Below, piece by piece: positions 1 to 6,652 of a stretch of DNA of 7,980 nt. The notes under the pieces are model-generated. The model was not told where the DNA came from and searched no databases. It saw only the letters and a list, made by a program, of their open reading frames with translations. Where the stretch lies: contig JAMPGN010000194.1 of assembly GCA_023663915.1 (NCBI GenBank), forward strand, positions 1-7,980, written 5' to 3'. The position numbers were made by a program, and so were the translations under genes. Numbering within the stretch: the first letter of the stretch is position 1; the number at the start of each line of letters is the position of its first letter. The DNA is from Eubacterium sp. Lineage in GTDB: Bacteria > Bacillota_A > Clostridia > Lachnospirales > Lachnospiraceae.

Positions 1-1
1 G

Positions 2-721
2 CTGTCAGGTGGTGGGAAAACCGATCTGCCGGGGATTGAACTGAAAGATAAGATCGTGTTAGACCATATTACGTATGCCTATCCGAATACGGATAAGAAC
101 ATCTTTACGGATGCCCATATGGAAGTGAAAAAGGGGCAGTCTGTAGGCATCATGGGTCCTTCCGGCGCGGGCAAATCCACGATCGTGGATATTCTGCTGG
201 GTTTACTGCATGTCCAGTCGGGAACGATTACCTGCGATGGTGTCGATATATTTGACAATTATGCGTCATGGCTTTCCAAGATCGGATATATTCCGCAGTC
301 GATCTATCTGATTGACGAGTCGATCCGTGACAATATCGCGTTTGGCATTGATGGGGATAAGATCGATGACAAGCGCATCTGGGAAGTGTTAGAGGAGGCG
401 CAGCTTAAGGAATTTGTGGAAGAACTTCCGGAAGGGCTGGATACGACCATAGGTGACAGGGGTGTCAGAATATCCGGCGGACAGAGACAGCGTCTCGGTA
501 TTGCCAGGGCACTCTATCACAATCCGGAGATCCTCGTTTTTGATGAGGCGACTTCCGCGCTGGATACGGATACGGAGAAGGCTGTCATGGATGCCATCAA
601 CAACTTCCATGGAAGGAAGACGATGGTAATCATTGCACACCGGTTAAATACGATCGCGAAGTGTGATGTGATCTACAAGGTGGAAGGTGAGAAGATTATG
701 GAGACGACGTTATCATGTTAG
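2..721 (+). CDS. ABC exporter (MsbA/PglK-like flippase), C-terminal ATP-binding domain; 5' end outside window
   Basis: This is the ATPase half of an exporter-type ABC protein that probably flips a lipid-linked oligosaccharide across the membrane. The frame is open to the left edge, so the GTG at 56 is internal and the membrane domain lies upstream. The first residues (LSGGGKTDLPGIELKDKIV) look like the linker that leads into the nucleotide-binding domain. All core motifs are intact: Walker A GPSGAGKST (155-181), Q-loop YIPQS, signature ISGGQRQRLG (from 470), Walker B ILVFDE (530-547) with the D-loop SALD, and the switch histidine in IIAHRL (638-640). The segment IPQSIYLIDESIRDNIAFG is typical of PglK/MsbA-like exporters. 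The gene ends 7 bases into the next gene. The ABC exporter assignment is firm. The glycan substrate is inferred from the neighbouring glycosyltransferases; a peptide or lipid exporter cannot be excluded from this domain alone. Confidence 0.9.
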   Translation: MSGGGKTDLPGIELKDKIVLDHITYAYPNTDKNIFTDAHMEVKKGQSVGIMGPSGAGKSTIVDILLGLLHVQSGTITCDGVDIFDNYASWLSKIGYIPQSIYLIDESIRDNIAFGIDGDKIDDKRIWEVLEEAQLKEFVEELPEGLDTTIGDRGVRISGGQRQRLGIARALYHNPEILVFDEATSALDTDTEKAVMDAINNFHGRKTMVIIAHRLNTIAKCDVIYKVEGEKIMETTLSC

Positions 722-1749
722 GAATCGAGACACAGGAAGGCTTCGGGCTTGGAAATCAACTTTTTTTCTATGTTACGGTCAGATGTATCGCGCAGGATAA
801 GGGCTATTCGTTCAGCGTGCTGGATCCGGAACATTTTGCCAACAATATGCACAGCGACTGCGGGCTGTATTTTATGGATCTGGATATGGGCGAGCCATCT
901 AAGAAAGAGGATTACAAGAAGGTGTTCCATGAAAAAGAAACCCGTCTCTTTGCAGGTAATTCCAAACACGATCTGACCCATGGCGTCTATGTGACAGACG
1001 CTGATGAGCGGCTGTTTACGATCGAGGATGATACGCTGGTTTACGGCAACCTGCAGTCGGAGGAATATTTTATTTCCCATAAAGAGGAGATTAAGAAATG
1101 GCTGGCGGTAAAACCGGAATACGACTGCAGGGAGTACAGCAGGGACAACCTGTGCATCATGCACTTAAGATGCAGCGATTACATGGGCTCCCCGGAATTA
1201 TATCTGCGGAAGAAATACTGGCTCATGGGTATGAAACAGATGAAAAAGATCAATCCCGATATGGAGTTCATGATTATCACCAATGATGTCAGGGAAGCCG
1301 GTAAACTTCTGCCAGGCATTCCTGCATATAATTTTGATCTGGCAAAAGATTACAGTGTGCTTAAGAATGCAAAATATCTACTGTTATCTAATTCGTCCTT
1401 CACCTATTTTCCGGCGTTTACGAGTGATACCGTACAGTATATCCTGGCGCCTAAATACTGGGCGAGGCACAATGTGTCTGACGGCTACTGGGCATCGGAA
1501 CAGAATATCTATGCCGGCTGGCATTATATGGACCGTGCCGGCAGGGTATATACCGCACAGGAGTGCAAAGAGGAATTGTCTGTGTATAAACAGACATCCA
1601 AAAAATATAAAAACGTCAATGTACGCCCCGGAGGAATACGGCTTAAAGTGATGGAGCTGCATGCACAGTACATTTATAAAAAAGCATATTTGTGCAAGAT
1701 AGCACGCGGAGTGAAAAGGCGTATCCGCAAATTGTCCGGCAGAGTGTGA
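715..1749 (+). CDS. GT11-like glycosyltransferase (alpha-1,2-fucosyltransferase family)
   Basis: A 344-residue protein that probably transfers fucose or a related sugar from a nucleotide donor to a growing glycan on the cytoplasmic face. It has the GT11 landmarks in order: GLGNQLFFY near the N-terminus (residues 11-19), HLRCSDY (150-156) where the family usually has HxRxGDY, a short IITND strand (187-191), and DYSVLKNAKYLLLSNSSF (212-229), followed by ILAPKYW (243-249). The last 25 or so residues are very basic (KRRIRKLSGR) and could associate with the membrane surface. The length is slightly longer than common for GT11 enzymes (about 290-320). The start ATG lies inside the end of the ABC gene (ATGTTAG), with GGAG at 700-703 as a possible ribosome site, which suggests translational coupling. 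GT11 membership is well supported by the motif order. The actual donor and linkage are not readable from the sequence. Confidence 0.83.
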   Translation: MLGIETQEGFGLGNQLFFYVTVRCIAQDKGYSFSVLDPEHFANNMHSDCGLYFMDLDMGEPSKKEDYKKVFHEKETRLFAGNSKHDLTHGVYVTDADERLFTIEDDTLVYGNLQSEEYFISHKEEIKKWLAVKPEYDCREYSRDNLCIMHLRCSDYMGSPELYLRKKYWLMGMKQMKKINPDMEFMIITNDVREAGKLLPGIPAYNFDLAKDYSVLKNAKYLLLSNSSFTYFPAFTSDTVQYILAPKYWARHNVSDGYWASEQNIYAGWHYMDRAGRVYTAQECKEELSVYKQTSKKYKNVNVRPGGIRLKVMELHAQYIYKKAYLCKIARGVKRRIRKLSGRV

Positions 1750-1752
1750 AAA

Positions 1753-1771
1753 CATTCCGTTTCATGGAATG
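1753..1771. other. Short inverted repeat after the GT11-like gene
   Basis: CATTCC (1753-1758) and GGAATG (1766-1771) can pair as a 6-bp stem with a 7-base loop directly after the stop codon at 1747-1749. No T-tract follows, so this is not a convincing intrinsic terminator. It could be a processing or mRNA-stability hairpin, or chance. The rest of the gap up to the next gene shows no recognisable promoter. Confidence 0.3.
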
Positions 1772-1848
1772 GATAAGCCAGGCGCTTTGCCCGGAGCGGC
1801 GTGAGCGTGAAAAGAGGGAATGGAAGTATCCGGAAAGAACTGAAAAAT

Positions 1849-3459
1849 ATGGAAAATAAGGCGATGTATTATAAAATTGTACAGAAAATAAGCTGCTGGT
1901 GTAAGAAACGATCAGATCACATTGACCGTATCCCTATGAAGAGGATGGCAGTGTATGCCGGCATCTGTTTTGTGTTATCACTGCTCCCGCTTTTGTGGCT
2001 GGGCAGATATAATGTGATGTGCATCGACGATTATGATTACGGCAGAAGGGTGCATGATGTCTGGATAGCAACAGGTTCTATAGGACAGTCGGTCAAAATG
2101 GCATGGCAGCAGAATATGGATTTTTACCAGGACTGGCAGGGAACGTATGTATCCTGCTTTCTGATGGCGTTGTGTCCTATGAATTTCCATTATAAGGCTG
2201 GTTATCTTGTGCCGGTTCTGATGATTGGAATGTTTGCGGTATCTACCTTTGCGCTGGGCAGGCATATCCTGTGCAAATGGCTTGGGACAGACCAAAAAAG
2301 CAGTGTCTTTGTCATGTTTGTGCTGCTTTTTATGTTTTATCAGGTGCTGGAGGCGCCCTATGAGGGGATTTATTGGTATAATGGGGCGACACATTATGTT
2401 TTGATGCAGTCAGTCTGGTTTTTTACTGCGACAGCCATTTCCATGAGTCTGTGGTCTGAGAAAAAGTCCGGTGAAGCATTCTGGTGTGTGGTGGCGGCAG
2501 TCCTTGCAGTGATTGTTGGCGGAGGCAATCTGGTGACGGGTCTTCAGGCGGAGGTCGTCATGGCGCTTCTTGTCGTCTATGCGGCGGTGATGAACCGGAA
2601 GAAGGTCCTGACGGCGATCATTCCTTTTCTGACAGGGACGGCTGGGTTTCTGGTCAATACGATGGCGCCGGGGAATTTCAAACGGGGGAGTATCGATACG
2701 GATGTAGGCTATCCGTCGGTGGTGTCTATACTGTTATCTTTTTATCATGCGGTGGTGTTTATGATCCGCTGGACGACTCCTTTCGTGATTCTGGTCTGGC
2801 TGATGCTCCTGCCGGTCCTGTGGAAGAGCGTGAAGCGTTCCGCGAAAACTTTCCGGCATCCGGTGTGGGTGACTCTGGGGGCATTTTGCGTGCTCTCGGC
2901 GATGTTTACACCGACGCTTTTTGCCGTGGGTATGGTGGGGCTTTCGAGGGTGGATAATATTATCCAGATGGTGTATTATTTATGTCTGGTCATGGTGACT
3001 GCTTACTGGCTGGGGTATTTCTCCCATAGGACGGAGCGGGAGGATGCCAGCGGAGTCCCGGATACCGATGCAGGTAGGGCAATAACAACAGATGCAGCGC
3101 AGATGTCTGCGGGCGCGGCGTTCGGCAGTTTCCTGGAGAAGACGGGAAACAGGATGACGGCAGTCTTTGCATTTATCGTTCTTGTCATGTGGATATGCAC
3201 GGCGGACAAGAATACGTACACAAGTGTATCGGCATTGCGTTCGGTGGTAAATGGCGAGGCGGAAACTTTTTATGAGGAGGCAATGGAACGCCATGAGATC
3301 TATACGGACGAGAACATTACAGAAGTCGAATTAAAGCCTTATTCTGCATGCCCTGCGATCTTTGAGGGCAATGACCTGAGTGAAGATGCCGGGAACTGGC
3401 TGAATCTTGCGGTCATGCAGTACTATCACAAGGCTTATGTGAAGATTGTAGGGGATTGA
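1849..3459 (+). CDS. Large polytopic membrane protein, DUF6056-like, possible GT-C glycosyltransferase
   Basis: A membrane protein of 536 residues from the ATG at 1849. Roughly eleven hydrophobic segments are visible. A short basic N-terminus precedes the first helix (about residues 33-51). It is followed by an external loop with an acidic motif, CIDDYDYG (D60, D61, D63). Acidic residues after the first helix are the usual signature of GT-C glycosyltransferases, which use lipid-linked sugars outside the cell. A hydrophilic loop of about 45 residues rich in Ala, Asp and Ser (near 392-435) precedes the last helix. The protein ends in a soluble tail of about 80 residues (VELKPYSACPAIFEGNDLS, then a QYYHKAYVKI end) that fits the DUF6056 pattern as I recall it. 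The start is uncertain: GTG at 1801 or 1807 follows GGAG at 1793-1796, while ATG 1849 follows a weak GGAAAG at 1832-1837. Family placement is from memory of the pattern, and catalytic function is inferred. Confidence 0.8.
   Translation: MENKAMYYKIVQKISCWCKKRSDHIDRIPMKRMAVYAGICFVLSLLPLLWLGRYNVMCIDDYDYGRRVHDVWIATGSIGQSVKMAWQQNMDFYQDWQGTYVSCFLMALCPMNFHYKAGYLVPVLMIGMFAVSTFALGRHILCKWLGTDQKSSVFVMFVLLFMFYQVLEAPYEGIYWYNGATHYVLMQSVWFFTATAISMSLWSEKKSGEAFWCVVAAVLAVIVGGGNLVTGLQAEVVMALLVVYAAVMNRKKVLTAIIPFLTGTAGFLVNTMAPGNFKRGSIDTDVGYPSVVSILLSFYHAVVFMIRWTTPFVILVWLMLLPVLWKSVKRSAKTFRHPVWVTLGAFCVLSAMFTPTLFAVGMVGLSRVDNIIQMVYYLCLVMVTAYWLGYFSHRTEREDASGVPDTDAGRAITTDAAQMSAGAAFGSFLEKTGNRMTAVFAFIVLVMWICTADKNTYTSVSALRSVVNGEAETFYEEAMERHEIYTDENITEVELKPYSACPAIFEGNDLSEDAGNWLNLAVMQYYHKAYVKIVGD
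3450..3454 (+). promoter_or_regulatory. Ribosome binding site of the DUF5672-like gene, inside the preceding gene
   Basis: AGGGG sits 6 bases before the ATG at 3461, within the last codons of the upstream membrane protein. The two genes are separated by one base (TGA-T-ATG), so their translation is probably coupled. Confidence 0.7.
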
Positions 3460-3460
3460 T

Positions 3461-4213
3461 ATGTCTGAAAAACTGCGATTACCGGACGTCACGCTGGCAG
3501 CGATGACCAGCGTGGATATTTATGAGACGATTAAGGCAATGGAATATAGTATGCGGCAGATCGACTTCGGGGATGTGGCGCTTATCACGCACAGGAGACC
3601 GCTCACACTTCCGAATAACATACGTTATTCCCATACGTCCAAATTGGATAATATCGATAAATTTAATTATAAGATGGTCTATGAACTCGGCGAACATATC
3701 CACACAAGGTATGTGCTCCTCGTGCATGCGGACGGCTTCGTGGTGCATCCGGAAAGTTTCCGGAAGGAATTTCTGGATTACGATTATATTGGCTCCCCGT
3801 GGCCGCTGCCGAAGAATGATTATGCATACCGTGATTCCAGAGGGCAGATCTGCCGTGTGGGAAACAGCGTGTCCATCCGCAGCAAGAGGCTTCTGGATTT
3901 CCCGAAACAGGCGGGGCTTACATGGGAGAAGATGGAAGATGACAATTATAATGAGGATACCTTTCTGTGCTGCAAATACAAGAATGTGATCGAGGATGCC
4001 GGTATGAAGTTTGCGCCCATCGAGGTGGCGAAGTATTTCGGGCATGAGCATATGATCCCGGAAATCATGGATGTGGAGAAACCTTTTGTCTTCCATAAAT
4101 GGCGCGGCAGGAATGCGCAGTATCCGAAGTTTGTCAATCCGTGGAAAGTAAGATGGCAGAAGATGAAGGATATCATCAGACCATTGCTCTTCTGGCGGCG
4201 ATTGAGGAAATAA
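3461..4213 (+). CDS. DUF5672-like putative glycosyltransferase
   Basis: A 250-residue soluble protein with the DUF5672 pattern, a GT-A-like fold commonly found in polysaccharide clusters. Visible landmarks in order: a beta-strand opening (LPDVTLAAMTSVD), YVLLVHADGFV (residues 84-94) in which H89-A-D91 takes the place of the metal-binding region, YDYIGSPWPLP (107-117), VGNSVSIRSKRLL (133-145), which corresponds to the family's GN-G-SLRS segment, and NEDTFLCCKY (164-173), which would hold the catalytic acidic pair. A late histidine segment (KPFVFHKWRG) matches the usual FGFH-like end. The C-terminus is basic. No signal peptide or membrane helix is seen, so it should act in the cytoplasm on a lipid-linked acceptor. 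The start is clear: ATG at 3461 with AGGGG 6 bases upstream. Family assignment is good. Donor sugar and linkage are unknown. Confidence 0.82.
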   Translation: MSEKLRLPDVTLAAMTSVDIYETIKAMEYSMRQIDFGDVALITHRRPLTLPNNIRYSHTSKLDNIDKFNYKMVYELGEHIHTRYVLLVHADGFVVHPESFRKEFLDYDYIGSPWPLPKNDYAYRDSRGQICRVGNSVSIRSKRLLDFPKQAGLTWEKMEDDNYNEDTFLCCKYKNVIEDAGMKFAPIEVAKYFGHEHMIPEIMDVEKPFVFHKWRGRNAQYPKFVNPWKVRWQKMKDIIRPLLFWRRLRK

Positions 4214-4252
4214 ATAACAACTGCAATGCAAAGTGAAGGAAAAAGAACAGAA

Positions 4253-5194
4253 ATGATTTACGATTGTATTCCCTTTTTCAATGAACTGGATATCTTAAAA
4301 CTCAGAATGCAGATCTTATCGCCTTATGTGGATCGGTTTGTGCTGGAAGAGTCCACGGTGACTTTTTCCGGAGAACCCAAGGAGATGATTTTTGCCAAGA
4401 ATCGGGAGATGTTCGCGGAATTTGAAGACAAGATCGTTTATGTGGCGGTGGACAATTCGCCAATGAGCGGTGTGACGACACATGAGAGGGACAAGTTTCA
4501 GAAGAATCAGCTGATTCGCGGGATGGAGGGCTGCACCCCCGATGATATCGTGATTTTCAGCGATGTGGACGAGATACCGAATCCCAGGACGTTACAGGAG
4601 GTTCTGGAACATTTTGATCCTGCGAAAATCTATCATCTGGCACAGCGGATGTTTTACTGCTTTCTGAATATGGAAGAAACATCGGGAAATCTGTTGTCCA
4701 TTACCGGCGAGTTTCCGGGCATCGCGCGGAAGCAATGGCTGGGAACCAAGATCTGCAGTTTCGGGAATCTGCCTGAAAAGGGGATTGTGTACTTAAGGGA
4801 AGTCTCCCCGTCTGACCCGCGCAGTGTGCGCATTGCGGACGGCGGATGGCATTTCGGTTACATGGGCGGTGACGGCGAGCGGGATGTGGCGAAGCGTATC
4901 GGCATCAAGGTACAGGCGGCGGCGCACCAGGAATACAATAAATCCAGATATTTAAAGGAGGCGGTGGACAGGCTGCTGTGCGGTGAGGATATTTTTGACC
5001 GGAATGCGAAGTTTGTCCGCGTGCCGATCGATGAGAGCTATCCGGAGTATCTGCGGGAGCATCAGGCGGAATACGCATTTCTGATTGCACCCGAGGTCAG
5101 CAGGATGGGGATTGCCTGGAAAAAGACGAAGCTTGGCTGTAAAAAGTATCTGCGGAAGGTTCACGGGGCTGCAGCGCGTATGCTGCATCGGTAA
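4253..5194 (+). CDS. GT17-like glycosyltransferase (beta-1,4-GlcNAc-transferase III family)
   Basis: A 313-residue protein resembling glycosyltransferase family 17, whose eukaryotic members are the bisecting N-acetylglucosaminyltransferases (GnT-III). Bacterial members occur in capsule and exopolysaccharide loci. The N-terminus MIYDCIPFFNELDILKLRM is the family hallmark. It is followed by DRFVLEESTVTFSGEPK, then DIVIFSDVDEIPNP with the likely metal-binding D104-x-D106 and E107, and a late GGWHFGYMGG (197-206). No membrane helix or signal peptide is visible, so it should act in the cytoplasm. I chose ATG 4253 over the in-frame ATG at 4226: family members start at MIYD, GAAGGA (4235-4240) lies 12 bases upstream, and the ATG at 4226 has no well-spaced ribosome site. 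The gene follows the DUF5672-like gene by 39 bases and is probably in the same transcript. The transferred sugar is not determined by the sequence. Confidence 0.87.
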   Translation: MIYDCIPFFNELDILKLRMQILSPYVDRFVLEESTVTFSGEPKEMIFAKNREMFAEFEDKIVYVAVDNSPMSGVTTHERDKFQKNQLIRGMEGCTPDDIVIFSDVDEIPNPRTLQEVLEHFDPAKIYHLAQRMFYCFLNMEETSGNLLSITGEFPGIARKQWLGTKICSFGNLPEKGIVYLREVSPSDPRSVRIADGGWHFGYMGGDGERDVAKRIGIKVQAAAHQEYNKSRYLKEAVDRLLCGEDIFDRNAKFVRVPIDESYPEYLREHQAEYAFLIAPEVSRMGIAWKKTKLGCKKYLRKVHGAAARMLHR

Positions 5195-5217
5195 GCGGGA
5201 TCACATTCGAGGAACAG

Positions 5218-5248
5218 TAACGCGTGTTATGTAAAATAGCATACGTTA
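5218..5248. other. Imperfect inverted repeat ahead of the Wzy-like gene
   Basis: TAACGCGTG (5218-5226) and CATACGTTA (5240-5248) can form a 9-position stem with one C-A mismatch and one G-T wobble around a 13-base AT-rich loop. It lies in the 78-base gap between the GT17-like and Wzy-like genes. No T-tract follows. It may be a weak attenuator, a processing site or chance. Confidence 0.25.
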
Positions 5249-5255
5249 TGAATAG

Positions 5256-5263
5256 AAAGGAGG
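5256..5263 (+). promoter_or_regulatory. Strong ribosome binding site of the Wzy-like gene
   Basis: AAAGGAGG is a near-perfect anti-16S match, with 9 bases before the ATG at 5273. It fixes the start of the polymerase gene and is the strongest Shine-Dalgarno site in the window. Confidence 0.85.
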
Positions 5264-5272
5264 CGTGTCGGC

Positions 5273-6562
5273 ATGGAATTATATCACTCGGTTTTATCGG
5301 GTCTGCGGAGCATATACCGCAAAGTTCATTTCGCGGGAATTTACTTATTCTATGCCGGACTGACGATTGAACTCCTTATTGTGGTTATTGATAAGAGTAA
5401 TTACATCAATCCCATCGAAGGAAGGCTTTTTCAGATCACCTTCGCGCTTTTTGCCCTAAAACTGCTTCTGACGGGGTATAATAAGAAAGAATGGTGTGTG
5501 ATCATATTGCTTGAGGCGGTCGCTTTTGTGTCTTACCGGATCACGGGTGCGAATGATCTGATCCGCATCGTGACATTTGTGGCGTCATGCAGGGATGTTC
5601 CCTTTAAGCCGATGTTAAAATATACTTTTTATGTGACCCTGACCGGCTGTGCGGCGATCGTCGTATTGTCGCTGACGGGAATCTATGGCGCGGTCAGCCT
5701 GACACAGGCGTATGGGCGGGAAGGCGCGGAGATTGCGCGTTATACCGGTGAGGCGCTGGCACAGGAGACCCGCTATACCTTGGGCATGGGGCATCCGAAT
5801 GCACTGTTCTGCATGTTCCTGATGCTGGTAACGCTGGGAGTCTATGTTTATTTCGACAAAATGAAATGGTATTTCTATCTGTTTCTGATGCTGCTCAATG
5901 TGGGTGTATATATGCTGACGGATTCAAGGACAGGCATGTTGATTGCCACGGTATATATCGGGGGTGCATGTGTGCTGACGTACTGCAGATTTCTGCGGGA
6001 GAAAGCGTTTATCTATGTATGCGGACTGCTGGTGTTTGTCCTGTGCATCGGATTCTCCGTGGATGCGGCTGTGTATGCGCCGAAGGTGCGGCAGGCACAG
6101 TGGGACGCTTATTTTCTTGGTGATCCGGGAACGGATAAGCATACCCTGGCAATGCTGAGTGTTGACAGCCATATCAACGGCAGGATTGTGTCTTTGACAA
6201 ATTCGGCGAATAATGACGGTTCGATTGAGACATGGTCTGCTTTTTCTGAACCAAATAATATGAAATATTATTTTGATATGGGATGGGTGAAGCTCTTTTA
6301 TCGTTATGGAGTCGTGCCGGGCAGTCTGTATATAGCCGCCTGTCTTGCGCTTTTGTGGCGGATGTATAGGAGGAAGGACGCGTGCGGATTGCTGGTGTTT
6401 GCCACGCTTGCGGTATATACTGTGGTTGAGGCGCATCTGGTGTCCGTTTATATTGGCAGGAATTTCCTGCTTATAATGATGGGGTATTATCTGACGGAGG
6501 GTCTGTATGGTGCAAAACTGCGGGAATTGGAAGAGCATTTGAGCGGTCAGGCAATAACTTGA
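5273..6562 (+). CDS. Wzy-like oligosaccharide repeat-unit polymerase, polytopic membrane protein
   Basis: A 429-residue membrane protein with about ten hydrophobic segments and the general layout of Wzy polymerases and O-antigen ligases. Wzy proteins join flipped, lipid-linked repeat units on the outer face of the membrane. Supporting signals are ETRYTLGMGHPNAL (residues 165-178), which matches the common GHPN segment after a short charged loop, MLTDSRTGML (214-223), the usual DSRxG end of the next helix pair, a large hydrophilic outer loop (about 268-330), and FDMGWVKLFYRYGVVPG (334-350), corresponding to the D...L.YR.G motif after that loop. Sequence divergence among Wzy proteins is extreme, so topology and these short motifs carry the call. 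Start: ATG 5273 behind AAAGGAGG. It follows the cytoplasmic glycosyltransferases, as expected for a polymerase in such loci. A ligase role is the main alternative. Confidence 0.8.
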   Translation: MELYHSVLSGLRSIYRKVHFAGIYLFYAGLTIELLIVVIDKSNYINPIEGRLFQITFALFALKLLLTGYNKKEWCVIILLEAVAFVSYRITGANDLIRIVTFVASCRDVPFKPMLKYTFYVTLTGCAAIVVLSLTGIYGAVSLTQAYGREGAEIARYTGEALAQETRYTLGMGHPNALFCMFLMLVTLGVYVYFDKMKWYFYLFLMLLNVGVYMLTDSRTGMLIATVYIGGACVLTYCRFLREKAFIYVCGLLVFVLCIGFSVDAAVYAPKVRQAQWDAYFLGDPGTDKHTLAMLSVDSHINGRIVSLTNSANNDGSIETWSAFSEPNNMKYYFDMGWVKLFYRYGVVPGSLYIAACLALLWRMYRRKDACGLLVFATLAVYTVVEAHLVSVYIGRNFLLIMMGYYLTEGLYGAKLRELEEHLSGQAIT

Positions 6563-6590
6563 GTTTCTGCAAATCGTATCATAAGAATTT

Positions 6591-6600
6591 ACAAATTTGT
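6591..6600. promoter_or_regulatory. Perfect 10-bp palindrome in the gap before the last gene; possible operator
   Basis: ACAAATTTGT equals its own reverse complement. It sits in an AT-rich 90-base gap (6563-6652) that separates the Wzy-like gene from the compositionally different last gene. Weak promoter-like hexamers lie nearby (TTTACA at 6588-6593; TTGTGT at 6597-6602 with TATAGA at 6621-6626), none convincing. A regulator site is possible, but palindromes of this length in AT-rich DNA can arise by chance. Confidence 0.25.
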
Positions 6601-6640
6601 GTTAGTATCTACTTAGATGATATAGAAATAATGTTTTAAG

Positions 6641-6646
6641 AAGGAG
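6641..6646 (+). promoter_or_regulatory. Ribosome binding site that fixes the true start of the last gene
   Basis: AAGGAG lies 6 bases before the ATG at 6653. This marks 6653 as the intended start, although the longest frame over the gene begins only at a TTG at 6696 that has no ribosome site. Confidence 0.8.
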
Positions 6647-6652
6647 TGCAGT

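Noticed and set aside
56..58. GTG at 56 as the start of the ABC gene
   Set aside because: The frame is open to the window edge and encodes a typical linker before the ATPase domain, so the gene begins upstream.
1753..1771. Intrinsic terminator after the GT11-like gene
   Set aside because: The stem is only 6 bp and no T-tract follows, so it is listed only as an inverted repeat.
2484..2957. 157-codon + strand frame inside the DUF6056-like gene
   Set aside because: The product is a low-complexity Gly/Asp/Ser-rich string produced by reading the G-rich hydrophobic codons out of frame. It has no supporting start site.
3479..4231. 250-codon open frame on the minus strand, opposite the DUF5672-like gene
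   Set aside because: It mirrors a well-supported sense gene, has no ribosome site that I can see, and its translation shows no recognisable domain. It is a shadow of the sense codon pattern.
5924..6538. 204-codon minus-strand frame across the Wzy-like gene
   Set aside because: The product is rich in His, Arg, Ile and Gln with no domain pattern, and the sense strand clearly encodes a membrane protein with polymerase motifs.
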